Assembly: GCA_040752025.1 (NCBI GenBank)
Contig: JBFMFR010000017.1
Span: forward strand, 39,438-103,437
Source of the DNA: JBFMFR01 sp040752025
GTDB lineage: Bacteria > Chloroflexota > Anaerolineae > Anaerolineales > UBA4823
Direction of reading: 5' to 3'
DNA length: 64,000 nucleotides
Part shown: positions 33,641 to 42,108 of the stretch, one piece after another
Layout of the letters: the number at the start of each line of letters is the position of its first letter
Position numbering within the stretch: position 1 is the first letter of the stretch
Program-made: the position numbers and the translations under genes
Notes under the pieces: model-generated
Seen by the model: the letters and a program-made list of their open reading frames with translations, nothing else
Databases searched by the model: none
Told to the model about the DNA's origin: nothing

Positions 33641-34858
33641 ATGATCGGCCAACAATGGTCATCCGAAATCCGTGAATTCAAAGACGCCAAAACCGGGCGG
33701 CGTATCCGCCAGCTAACCAGCGCCGGCAACAACGTGCACCTGTACTTCACCGAGAACTCCTTCGACGCCCATAAGAGAGAGATCATCTTTCTCTCCGACC
33801 GCGCTTCCGGCGAAGACAAAGCGCCGCACGAACGCCCGCATTACAACCTGTTCCGTATGCACCTGGACAGCGGGGTGATCACTCAACTGACTGACGAGCG
33901 CCCCGCTCCGCCAGGTGCCCCGCTCGACGATGAAGATCACCAAAGCCACGCCGGCCCGGTCGGCAGCGTTACCAAGACCCCTGACTCGAAAATTATTGTA
34001 TTCCGGACTGGGAACAAGATTAAGAAATTGGACGGCGAAACCGGCCAGATCCAGGTGATCTACGCAGAACAGGGCAGCTACAATCTGGGAGCGCCCTCAA
34101 TTGCCTGCAACCGCCGCTATGTAGCCTTCTGTCGCAATGAAGATATGCACGTGCAAGATGGGCCCAATTACACCGGCTTCAAGGAACGTTTCTACCTGGT
34201 CAAAGATGGGCGCATCACGGTGGCTTACCTGGACGGCTCGGGCTGGTTCGATTTGTTTAAAGACACCCACCAGGTAGGGCACTTCCAGTTCTGTCCCGAT
34301 GACAGCACCATCGGCACGTACTGCCACGAAGGCCCCTGGAACCTGGTGACACAGCGCATCTGGCTGCTGGATTTTGCCTGCCGCGAAGCCAAACCCTGCT
34401 TCCGCCAAACCGAGATCGACTCGGTGGGGCACGAGTTTTGGACCCGGGATGGTTACATCTTCTTTGACAACCGTGGCCCTGGGCACGATGGCACCATCAC
34501 CTCAGATCGCACCCAGGCTGTCGCCACGGAGATCCAGGTCAACCAGAACGCCATGATCCCCTTCGTGGGCCTGGCAGATCGACAGGGTAATGTAGTCAAG
34601 CGCATCGACATGCCCTTCTACTGCAACCACTACCACGCCAACCCCGATAATACCATCCTGGTAGGCGACGATGTCGATGACCTGGTGCTCATCGATATCT
34701 CCGGCGAAAAAGCGCAGTTGGAAGTGCTTTGCAACCACAAGACTTCCTGGCACACCCAATCTGCCCACTGCCATCCCACCTGGAGTTGGGATGGGAAACG
34801 CATCTTATACGCCTCCGACTACGGTGGAAAAGTGAACCTGTACCTTATCGAGTTGTAA
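33641..34858 (+). CDS. Oligogalacturonate lyase (PL22-like beta-propeller)
   Basis: A 405-residue seven-bladed beta-propeller lyase. Features of the oligogalacturonate lyase family are RQLTSAGNNVHLYFTENSF near the start, His-rich segments GHFQFCPDDSTIGTYCHEGP and SAHCHPTWSWDGKRILYASD near the end, and YCNHYHANPD in between; these His residues hold the metal and catalytic base. It cleaves digalacturonate and short oligogalacturonides to unsaturated monomers in the cytoplasm. No signal peptide is present. A degenerate palindromic element may account for residues 85-91 (DERPAPP). Confidence 0.88.
   Translation: MIGQQWSSEIREFKDAKTGRRIRQLTSAGNNVHLYFTENSFDAHKREIIFLSDRASGEDKAPHERPHYNLFRMHLDSGVITQLTDERPAPPGAPLDDEDHQSHAGPVGSVTKTPDSKIIVFRTGNKIKKLDGETGQIQVIYAEQGSYNLGAPSIACNRRYVAFCRNEDMHVQDGPNYTGFKERFYLVKDGRITVAYLDGSGWFDLFKDTHQVGHFQFCPDDSTIGTYCHEGPWNLVTQRIWLLDFACREAKPCFRQTEIDSVGHEFWTRDGYIFFDNRGPGHDGTITSDRTQAVATEIQVNQNAMIPFVGLADRQGNVVKRIDMPFYCNHYHANPDNTILVGDDVDDLVLIDISGEKAQLEVLCNHKTSWHTQSAHCHPTWSWDGKRILYASDYGGKVNLYLIEL
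33893..33913 (+). repeat. Degenerate palindromic element copy F inside the PL22 gene
   Basis: GACGAGCGCCCCGCTCCGCCA matches the 21-bp reference at 16 positions and is read in the same frame as copies E, G and I (DERPAPP against AEHFAPP). It could be an aged copy or ordinary coding sequence. Confidence 0.45.
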
Positions 34859-34918
34859 ATTGTCAGCCATCCCATGATTCCCGAGAATCAGGGAGGCTCA
34901 AGCGAAAAGGAGAGAGTC

Positions 34919-35920
34919 ATGGAATATCGCTCATTAGGACGCACAGGAGTATTGGTCTCCCCCCTCTGCTTGGGCGCGATGAACTTCGGCGGACCAACCA
35001 ATGAAGAAGATTCTTTCGCCATCCTGCAGCACGCCATCCAATCCGGCATCAATTTCATCGATACGGCCAACGTATACAACCAGGGTGAAAGCGAGCGCGT
35101 CGTAGGCAAGTTCCTGAAAGAGCGCAACCTGCGCGACCAGGTTGTCCTGGCGACCAAAGTGCATGGGCGCATGGGCGACCTGCCTAACCAGGGCGGCTCG
35201 ACGCGCTACCACATCCTCAAAGCCTGTGAAGATTCACTGCGGCGGTTGCAAACCGATCACATCGATCTCTACCAACTCCACCGCCCACCCCTGACCCACC
35301 CTCAAGAAGAGACTTTGCGGGCCTTCGATGATCTGATCCGGGCCGGGAAAGTCGTTTACATCGGCTGTTCCACCCATCCCGCATGGATGGTTATGGAAGC
35401 CCTGGCGCTCAGCGAGCGCTACAACCTGGCGCGCTACGTCAGTGAGCAGCCGCCCTACAACCTGCTGGACCGGCGCATCGAGAACGAATTGATCCCCCTG
35501 TGCCAGAGATATGGGTTGGCCATAATCCCCTGGTCGCCGCTGGCGATGGGCGTATTGGCCGGTCGTTACTCGCAGCCCGGCGCTTATCCCGAGGGCTCGC
35601 GCGCCGCGCGTTGGGATAAGAAATTCGTGGGCGGCCGGATCACTCAACGAGGCATCGAAGTCGCTCAAGAACTGTCCAAAATGGCCCAATTGCGCGGTAT
35701 GACCGCCTCGCAACTGGCCTTGTTGTGGCTCAAAGACCAGCCCGGTGTCACCGCCCCCATCATCGGCCCGCGCACCCTGGCTCACCTGGAAGATGCCCTG
35801 GGCATCATCGATAAAACCCTGGATGACGCCGATCGCCCCTTGTTCGACCAGTTGGTTCACCCAGGCACAGCCGTTGCAGATTTCCACAACACCAACGAAT
35901 GGATGAAAGCCCGATTCTAA
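34919..35920 (+). CDS. Aldo/keto reductase
   Basis: A 333-residue NADPH-dependent TIM-barrel oxidoreductase. The start at 34919 (MEYRSLGRTG) has AAAGGAG 6 nt upstream. The catalytic tetrad is readable: Asp in FIDTANVYN (Asp about 52 and Tyr about 57), Lys in VVLATKVHG (about 83) and His in DLYQLHRP (about 124). The family includes reductases of uronates, aldoses and diketo acids. Within this cluster it may reduce a uronate or a keto-sugar, but the substrate cannot be read. It starts 60 nt after the PL22 gene. Confidence 0.9.
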   Translation: MEYRSLGRTGVLVSPLCLGAMNFGGPTNEEDSFAILQHAIQSGINFIDTANVYNQGESERVVGKFLKERNLRDQVVLATKVHGRMGDLPNQGGSTRYHILKACEDSLRRLQTDHIDLYQLHRPPLTHPQEETLRAFDDLIRAGKVVYIGCSTHPAWMVMEALALSERYNLARYVSEQPPYNLLDRRIENELIPLCQRYGLAIIPWSPLAMGVLAGRYSQPGAYPEGSRAARWDKKFVGGRITQRGIEVAQELSKMAQLRGMTASQLALLWLKDQPGVTAPIIGPRTLAHLEDALGIIDKTLDDADRPLFDQLVHPGTAVADFHNTNEWMKARF

Positions 35921-35950
35921 GCCAGTGAATCAGATCAGGATGAACAAGCA

Positions 35951-37108
35951 TTGGTGAATCATCGCCAGCGTCTCTTGACCGCCCTCGACCACCAGGAGCC
36001 CGACCGGGTGCCTTTTGATCTGGGCAGCACCCAGGTGACAGGCATCCATACCCTTGCCCTCCAGGCGCTGCGCCAGGAATTAGGCCTGCCCGCGATCGAG
36101 CTACAGGTATGCGATGCCATCCAGGGCCTGGCTTTGCCCGGCGAGGACCTGATCCAGCGCCTGGGCGTAGATGTGCGCGGCCTGTACCCTCGCAACAGCC
36201 ACAACTGGAATGTTGTCGAGCAGGATGACGGTGAATATTGGCGCTACCACGACGAATGGGGCATCATCCACCGCAAGCCCAAAGACGGCGGCCTGTATTA
36301 CAGCCTGTTCCAAACGCCGCTCGCTTGCTCCGACCTGACTGCAAAAGATGTCGAGTCTCGCCCCTGGCCCGACTTCAGCGACCCCGAGCGCATCGCCGGC
36401 TTGCGCCAGCAAGCCGAGGCCTACCACGCGGCCGGTTACGCCGTTGTGCTCAAAGATCCCTTTGCTGGCATCTTCGAAATGTCCCAACGCATCGTCGGCA
36501 TGGAAAACTTGTTGATCATGATGGCTTCCGATCCGGCCCTCGCCGGTGTTCTGTTCGAAAAATTGGCTGAGTTGAAACTGGCCTTCTGGGAAATGGCCCT
36601 GCCCCAATTGGCAGATGTGATCGACGTGATCAGCCAGGCCGACGATTACGGCACCCAGGCTTCTCAAATCATCTCGCCGCGCATGTTCCGCCAGCAGATC
36701 AAGCCGCATTGGAAAACTGTATTGCAGCGTATCCAAGAATTGGCGCCTAAGGCGAAGCGCTTCTTCCATTCCTGCGGCAGCGTACGCCCCTTGATCCCCG
36801 ACTTCATCGAAATCGGCGTCGAGATCCTCAACCCGGTGCACATCCGCGCCACAGGTATGCAGCCCGCGGCCTTGAAACACGACTTTGGCGAGGCGCTGTC
36901 TTTCTGGGGCGGCGGCGTGGACACCCAGGATACCCTGCCTCACGGGACTCCCGAACAGATCAAAGACGAAGTGCGCCGCAACATCGAGGCCCTGGCGCCC
37001 GGCGGCGGATTCGTTTTCAATACCGTGCACAACATCCAGGCAGACGTGCCGCCAGGCAATATTACCGCCATGTGGGAAGCTTTACAAGAATATGGAGTTT
37101 ATGCATGA
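35951..37108 (+). CDS. URO-D superfamily protein, copy 1 (uroporphyrinogen decarboxylase-like)
   Basis: A 385-residue protein of the URO-D/methyltransferase superfamily: opening RQRLLTALDHQEPDRVPFDLG, FFHSCGSVRPLIPDFIEIG near 272-290, and the ending TVHNIQADVPPGNITAMWEA. The HSCG segment resembles the first zinc ligands of MtaA-type methyltransferases, but the later Cys of that site is replaced by VHN. True heme UroD enzymes lack this pattern. Start is a TTG at 35951 (GTG at 35954 possible). It overlaps the second copy by 4 nt (ATGA). No corrinoid protein or heme gene lies nearby, so its reaction in uronate metabolism is unknown. Confidence 0.85.
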   Translation: MVNHRQRLLTALDHQEPDRVPFDLGSTQVTGIHTLALQALRQELGLPAIELQVCDAIQGLALPGEDLIQRLGVDVRGLYPRNSHNWNVVEQDDGEYWRYHDEWGIIHRKPKDGGLYYSLFQTPLACSDLTAKDVESRPWPDFSDPERIAGLRQQAEAYHAAGYAVVLKDPFAGIFEMSQRIVGMENLLIMMASDPALAGVLFEKLAELKLAFWEMALPQLADVIDVISQADDYGTQASQIISPRMFRQQIKPHWKTVLQRIQELAPKAKRFFHSCGSVRPLIPDFIEIGVEILNPVHIRATGMQPAALKHDFGEALSFWGGGVDTQDTLPHGTPEQIKDEVRRNIEALAPGGGFVFNTVHNIQADVPPGNITAMWEALQEYGVYA

Positions 37109-38160
37109 AGGACACTGCTTGGGAAAACTTCAAAACTGTCGCCCGGCTGGAAAAAACCTCCCAGGTGCCGGTGGCCCTGATCGTGGACAGCCCCTGGCTT
37201 CCAGGCTACGCAGGCATCGACACCCGTGAGTATTTCCTCTATCCGGAGCGCTGGTTGGAAATCAACAAAAGATTGCTGATCGATTTTCCAGGCATCGTTT
37301 GGATACCCGGCTTCTGGGTGGAATATGGCATGGCGATTGAGCCTTCCGCCTTCGGCGCACGCCTACACTTCCATGCAGACCGTCCGCCATCCGTGGAACC
37401 CGTTTACCCCGATCTGGATTTCTGGGCACAGGTAAAACCTGCTAATCCCAACGAAGACGGCCTGATGCCTTTGGTGCTCTTTCTGAATCGTAAGCTGGAC
37501 CAACAATTATCCGCGGAAGGCCTGGGCATTCGCATGGCGGCCGCTCGCGGGCCGTTAACCACAGCCTCCTGGTTAGTCGGCGTAACTCAGCTTATGGAAG
37601 GGATGCTCACACACCCCGAACAAATCACTCGCCTGCTAGAAACGATCACTACAACTTTAATCGACTGGCTGCAAGCGCAACTGGATGCTATCAGCCAGCC
37701 ACAAGGCGTCTTACTGCTCGATGATCTGGTAGGGATGGTCTCGCGGCGCACCTACCAGGCTATGGTCGCCCCGCACCTGCAACGCATCTTCCGTCAATTC
37801 GAGGGCCTGCTGCGCGTCTACCATAACGATACCCCTTGTATGCACCTGATGGGAGATCTTACCGAAGCTGGCTTCCAGGTGCTCAATTTCAGCCACGAAT
37901 TACCCCTCGCGGATGTGATTGCGAAAACGCAAGGAAAGCTGGCCTTGATGGGCAATGTGCCCCCCCTGCAAATCGGCGTATTCGGCAGCCCCGAACAAGT
38001 TTACCAGGCTGCCACCGAATGCCTGAAAAACGGCGTTGCCGGGCACCTGATCCTGTCCTTCGGCGGAGGTGTATCGCCCGGTACTCCCCCCGAAAACATC
38101 GCCGCGCTGTGGCAGGCAGCCCAGGATTGGGGCACATCCGCTGCAGGAAAGGAGACATAA
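37105..38160 (+). CDS. URO-D superfamily protein, copy 2
   Basis: A 351-residue URO-D-like protein, more divergent than its neighbour. It keeps the superfamily pattern VYHNDTPCMHLMGDLTEAGF near 245-264 and the ending LSFGGGVSPGTPPENIAALW. The ATG overlaps the stop of copy 1, so the two are translationally coupled and probably form a heteromer or act in sequence. Candidate roles include methyl transfer from methylated sugars or decarboxylation, both speculative. uxaC starts 2 nt after its stop. Confidence 0.82.
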   Translation: MKDTAWENFKTVARLEKTSQVPVALIVDSPWLPGYAGIDTREYFLYPERWLEINKRLLIDFPGIVWIPGFWVEYGMAIEPSAFGARLHFHADRPPSVEPVYPDLDFWAQVKPANPNEDGLMPLVLFLNRKLDQQLSAEGLGIRMAAARGPLTTASWLVGVTQLMEGMLTHPEQITRLLETITTTLIDWLQAQLDAISQPQGVLLLDDLVGMVSRRTYQAMVAPHLQRIFRQFEGLLRVYHNDTPCMHLMGDLTEAGFQVLNFSHELPLADVIAKTQGKLALMGNVPPLQIGVFGSPEQVYQAATECLKNGVAGHLILSFGGGVSPGTPPENIAALWQAAQDWGTSAAGKET

Positions 38161-38162
38161 AA

Positions 38163-39710
38163 TTGAGCAGTTCTCATTCTATACAAAAGACCCCCATGCA
38201 ATGGGCCCTTTCTCCCGATCGCTTCTTCGCCCCCGAGCCAACGCAGCGCGGGCTGGCCCGCCAGCTTTACCAACGCGTGGCAGACGCCCCGATCATCAGC
38301 CCTCACGGGCATGTCGATCCACGCTTGTTTGCCGACGAGAATGCCAGTTTCGGCACACCAGCCGATTTATTAATTATCCCCGATCATTACGTGTACCGCA
38401 TGCTATATTCACAGGGCATTCCTCTTGAAGCCCTGGGGGTGCCGTTCCTGGAAAACAAGCCCGGTGGAGGCAAGGCGGAGCAGTTCGCTCCAACAACGGA
38501 GCACTTCGCTCCGACAATCGATTGTGAGCCAGCCAGCCAACAGAGCGAAGCCAACCACCGCAAAATCTGGCAAATCTTTGCAGAAAATTTTTATCTCTTC
38601 CGAGGCACCCCAACCGGCATTTGGATGGCGCAAGAACTCATTGAAGTATTCGGCATTCGGGTCCGCCTGAACGGCGAGACTGCTCAACAGATCTACGATC
38701 AGATTACAGAGAAGTTGGAAGATCCGGCCTTCCGCCCGCGCGCCCTGTTCGAACGCTTCAACATCTCCTGCCTGTGTACCACCGACCCCGCCTGGGATCG
38801 GTTGGAATATCACCAGGCCATCCGCGCCTCGGGCTGGCGAGGCGATATTCGCCCAACCTTTCGCCCAGATGCGGTCATCAATCTGGATACGCCGGGTTGG
38901 GTCAACAACATCTTTAAGCTGAGCCAGGCTAGCGGCGTCCAAATCCATTCATACGCAACGTATATCCAGGCCCTGGAAGTTCAACGCGCTCACTTTAAAT
39001 CGCTTGGGGCGGCTGCCACGGACCATGCGGCCCTGATGCCTTACACCGCCGAGATCAGCGAATATGAAGCCGAGGCCATCTTCCAGCGCGGCCTGCGCAG
39101 CGCCCTGCAGCCTGGGGATGCCGAACGCTTCAGCAGCCATATGCTCATGGAAATGGCTCGTATGAGCATTGAAGATGGCCTGGTCATGCAGCTCCATCCA
39201 GGCGCTTTGCGCGATCATAATAATCGTATCTTCGAGTGCTTTGGCCCCGATAAAGGCGCAGATATCCCTATCCCGGTTGAATACACCCGGCCTCTCAGGC
39301 TGCTGCTGCAGAAATATGGCAGCGATACGCGCCTGCACCTGATCCTCTTCACCCTGGACGAAACCACCTATTCGCGCGAACTGGCCCCACTGGCCGGGCA
39401 CTACCCTGCGGTCCTGCTCGGACCACCCTGGTGGTTCCACGACAGCCTGAATGGCATGCGGCGCTATTTCGAGCAGGTCATCGAAACCGCCGGACTTTAC
39501 AACACGGCCGGTTTCAACGATGACACACGCGCCTTTGCTTCTATCCCTGCCCGCCATGACGTCTGGCGGCGGGCCAGCGCTAACTGGCTCGCCGGCCAGG
39601 TAGTGCGTGGGGTCATCCCCGAAGAAGACGCGGCCGAAATGATCTTCGATCTGGCCGTCGGCCTGGCTAAAAAAGCCTACCGCCTGGCGGAGGAGAGCAC
39701 TCCGCTGTAA
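38163..39710 (+). CDS. uxaC: Glucuronate/galacturonate isomerase
   Basis: A 515-residue amidohydrolase-fold isomerase that turns D-galacturonate into D-tagaturonate and D-glucuronate into D-fructuronate. The start is the TTG at 38163 with AAAGGAG 8 nt upstream. The metal motif HGH (48-50) in ISPHGHVDPRLFAD and the later LHPGALRDHNNR and PPWWFHDSLNGMRRY are typical. E. coli UxaC has about 470 residues. Part of the excess is residues 105-118 (AEQFAPT TEHFAPT), two tandem in-frame palindromic elements, and another element variant encodes the C-terminal LAEESTPL. These inserts lie away from the visible metal site, so the enzyme is probably active. Confidence 0.92.
   Translation: MSSSHSIQKTPMQWALSPDRFFAPEPTQRGLARQLYQRVADAPIISPHGHVDPRLFADENASFGTPADLLIIPDHYVYRMLYSQGIPLEALGVPFLENKPGGGKAEQFAPTTEHFAPTIDCEPASQQSEANHRKIWQIFAENFYLFRGTPTGIWMAQELIEVFGIRVRLNGETAQQIYDQITEKLEDPAFRPRALFERFNISCLCTTDPAWDRLEYHQAIRASGWRGDIRPTFRPDAVINLDTPGWVNNIFKLSQASGVQIHSYATYIQALEVQRAHFKSLGAAATDHAALMPYTAEISEYEAEAIFQRGLRSALQPGDAERFSSHMLMEMARMSIEDGLVMQLHPGALRDHNNRIFECFGPDKGADIPIPVEYTRPLRLLLQKYGSDTRLHLILFTLDETTYSRELAPLAGHYPAVLLGPPWWFHDSLNGMRRYFEQVIETAGLYNTAGFNDDTRAFASIPARHDVWRRASANWLAGQVVRGVIPEEDAAEMIFDLAVGLAKKAYRLAEESTPL
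38475..38516 (+). repeat. Palindromic element copies G1-G2 (in-frame tandem) inside uxaC
   Basis: Two adjacent 21-mers: GCGGAGCAGTTCGCTCCAACA (38475-38495) and ACGGAGCACTTCGCTCCGACA (38496-38516). They differ from each other at four positions and from the reference at three and two. Each adds seven residues, AEQFAPT and TEHFAPT, without changing the frame. Confidence 0.9.
39685..39706 (+). repeat. Palindromic element variant H at the 3' end of uxaC
   Basis: TGGCGGAGGAGAGCACTCCGCT shares the TGGCGGAG and CTCCGC arms with the inverted form of the element, with a changed core (GAGAGCA). It encodes the last residues of UxaC and ends 4 nt before the final base of the stop codon. The same core variant occurs at 54188-54210. 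Confidence 0.6.
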
Positions 39711-39739
39711 ATATTACACTTGCTCAGAGGATTTCTACC

Positions 39740-42064
39740 ATGAAAACCATCCCATCATCGCTTGTTACCACCGGCAATACCACTTATTTTCTTGCCCAAG
39801 ACACGGCCTCCAATGAACCATACCTGGGAGTTCGCGGTCCCGATCAAGATTTCAGCGATCTACACCATACCATCGGTAGCGAACGCTACTACCCCCTAAC
39901 CGCCGCCAATGCCGCTGCTCTGCGCCAGCGCCTGGATTGGCTCAATCCCGCGCCTTTAGGGCTGGCGACCTCCTTTGGCTTCGGCGACCGCCTGGGATTG
40001 GCGACCCCAGGCCACATCGAGGCGCTGCGCCAGGGGGCCCGGCCAGGCGCGCCAGGCCTCGCTCCCGTGTTCGCCCAGCAGTCCGTGCGCGAAAACACTC
40101 GCACCGGGCGCACGCCTCAAGGCGTGCTGGACGATGCCATGTGGGGCGTCTTCCGGCAAGGCTGGCGTTCGCCCTGGGGCGCCGACGCCGATCATCTCAA
40201 GCAAGTCAGCGATTTGCTGCCCTTTGTTCAGGCTGGTTATAGCTTTTTCACCATTGACCCCGGAGATCACGTCGATCCCGCTGCTGACAGCGATTCGATC
40301 GAAACCTTGCAAGCAAAATTTACCACTTTGCCCTGGGATGTGCTGCAAAGTTCCCCGGCACTGCAAAGGCAAACTTATTTACAATCCGACTTAGGGATCG
40401 CTGATCTGGAGTTGGCTTTCGATGAACCCACCTTGCTGCGGGCTGCAGCTAAGTATGGCAAAGCCATCGCTCATATCCTGGTCATGTATCGGGAATTAGT
40501 CGCTTTGAAGTCTGGCACGGCGTTCGATTTCGAAGTATCTGTAGACGAAACCGACACGCCCACCAGCGTCCCCGAGCATTTCTACATCACCAGCGAACTG
40601 ACGCGCCTGGGAGTACAGCTCACCAGCCTGGCCCCGCGCTTCCCTGGGCGCTTCGAAAAAGGCGTCGACTACATCGGCGATATCGTTCAGCTAGAAGCCG
40701 AGATCGCCCGCCATGCCGCCATCATGCGCCACTTTGCGGAGCACTTCGCTCCGCCAGGCGGCTACAAGATCAGCCTGCATTCAGGCTCGGACAAGTTTTC
40801 CGCTTACCCTATCCTCGCCCGCCATGCTGGCTCCTACATTCACGTCAAAACCGCCGGGACCAGCTATCTGGAGGCCCTGCGCCTGATCGCCCGCATCGAA
40901 CCGCCTCTCTTCCGCCAGGTGCTCACCCTGGCCTGCCAGCGCTATCCAATCGAACGCCAGAGCTATCATGTTTCAGCCGATGAGAAGCGCCTGCCTTCGA
41001 CCGAAACCATTCAGTCGCTGCCCGATGCCTGCCTGCCCGGCTTTCTGGATGATTTCCACGCCCGCCAGGCGTTGCATGTCACTTTTGGCGCTGCCCTGAC
41101 GCAGCACGGGGATACGATCAAGGCATTGCTGCGCGCCAACCCGGCAGCTTACGCCGATACCTTGCGCCCCCACTTCCGCCGCCACCTGGAACCCTTCGAG
41201 GCGCCAGAGCGCGCCCCTATCGACCAGCCCGAGCAGCGCCCCTTCCCCCAGGATTTATTCGACTTGCGCGGCAAGGTCGCCGTGGTCACCGGCGGTGCAG
41301 GCGTTCTGTGCTCAGCCATGTGCGCCGCGCTGGCTGCCGCTGGCGCAAGCGTGGCTGTGCTCGACCTCTTTCCTGAAGCCGCTCAGAAAATTGCCGGAGA
41401 GATCATCTCAAGTGGCGGTCAGGCGCTGGGCTTGGGCTGTGACGTGCTCGACCAGCCCGCGCTGGAAGCCGCCGCTCAAGCAGTGATCCAGGCTTTTGGC
41501 CGGGTTGATATCCTGATCAATGGCGCTGGCGGCAATAAGAAACAGGCTACCACCTCCCCCGAACTGTGCTTCTTCGATTTGCCTGGCGAAGCCTTGGAAA
41601 GTGTCTTTGCATTGAACTTTACTGGCACTCTGCTGCCCTGCCAGGTTTTTGGCAAGCTCATGGCCGCGCAGGGCGAGGGTATAATTGTCAACATCTCATC
41701 CATGAATGCCTTCCGACCTCTGACGCGTATTCCTGCTTACTCGGCAGCCAAAGCCGCCGTGAGCAATTTCACGCAATGGCTGGCTGTTCACCTGGCACAG
41801 GAATATTCGCCAAACATCCGCGTCAACGCCATCGCTCCGGGCTTCTTCCTCACCGAGCAAAACCGCTTCCTGCTCACCGATGCTCAAACCGGAGCGCTGA
41901 CGGCCCGCGGTCAACAGATCATTACCCATACCCCGCAGGGGCGCTTCGGAACGCCGCAAGATCTGTTCAGCACTTTGCTCTGGCTGGCGTCGCCTGGAGC
42001 CAGCTTTGTGAACGGAGTCGTGGTGCCGGTAGATGGCGGCTTCTCGGCCTTCAGCGGTGTATAG
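39740..42064 (+). CDS. Bifunctional fusion: tagaturonate epimerase (UxaE-like) plus SDR hexuronate reductase (UxuB-like)
   Basis: A 774-residue two-domain protein. Residues 1-480 resemble UxaE, the tagaturonate/fructuronate epimerase: metal-site candidates in GADADHL (about 147-153), DPGDHVDP (173-180) and SLHSGSDKFSAYP (345-357). Residues 481-506 are a Pro/Glu-rich linker. Residues 507-774 are a short-chain dehydrogenase with TGGAGVLC (517-524), NGAGG, NISSM and Y-x3-K in AYSAAKAA (666-673), resembling SDR-type mannonate oxidoreductases. The joined enzyme would convert tagaturonate to fructuronate and reduce it to D-mannonate. Residues 333-339 (AEHFAPP) are a palindromic element. No internal start or frameshift is seen at the junction. 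Confidence 0.85.
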   Translation: MKTIPSSLVTTGNTTYFLAQDTASNEPYLGVRGPDQDFSDLHHTIGSERYYPLTAANAAALRQRLDWLNPAPLGLATSFGFGDRLGLATPGHIEALRQGARPGAPGLAPVFAQQSVRENTRTGRTPQGVLDDAMWGVFRQGWRSPWGADADHLKQVSDLLPFVQAGYSFFTIDPGDHVDPAADSDSIETLQAKFTTLPWDVLQSSPALQRQTYLQSDLGIADLELAFDEPTLLRAAAKYGKAIAHILVMYRELVALKSGTAFDFEVSVDETDTPTSVPEHFYITSELTRLGVQLTSLAPRFPGRFEKGVDYIGDIVQLEAEIARHAAIMRHFAEHFAPPGGYKISLHSGSDKFSAYPILARHAGSYIHVKTAGTSYLEALRLIARIEPPLFRQVLTLACQRYPIERQSYHVSADEKRLPSTETIQSLPDACLPGFLDDFHARQALHVTFGAALTQHGDTIKALLRANPAAYADTLRPHFRRHLEPFEAPERAPIDQPEQRPFPQDLFDLRGKVAVVTGGAGVLCSAMCAALAAAGASVAVLDLFPEAAQKIAGEIISSGGQALGLGCDVLDQPALEAAAQAVIQAFGRVDILINGAGGNKKQATTSPELCFFDLPGEALESVFALNFTGTLLPCQVFGKLMAAQGEGIIVNISSMNAFRPLTRIPAYSAAKAAVSNFTQWLAVHLAQEYSPNIRVNAIAPGFFLTEQNRFLLTDAQTGALTARGQQIITHTPQGRFGTPQDLFSTLLWLASPGASFVNGVVVPVDGGFSAFSGV
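40736..40756 (+). repeat. Palindromic element copy I (reference copy) inside the epimerase-reductase fusion
   Basis: GCGGAGCACTTCGCTCCGCCA: stem GCGGAGC/GCTCCGC with loop ACTTC and tail CA. Translated as AEHFAPP just before the conserved GGYKISLHSGSDKF block of the epimerase domain. Identical to the copy in kdgK. Confidence 0.92.
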
Positions 42065-42108
42065 CCCCGGGAGCTATCCGGTGATTGCCCCTGGGTAAGG
42101 AGCAGGAA

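Noticed and set aside
36101..37030. 309-codon open frame on the minus strand opposite the first URO-D-like gene
   Set aside because: Complementary to a conserved gene and without recognisable motifs.
37836..38162. Upstream extension of the uxaC frame by 109 codons
   Set aside because: It overlaps the second URO-D gene in another phase and reads as Arg/Pro-rich noise; the TTG at 38163 has a good ribosome site.
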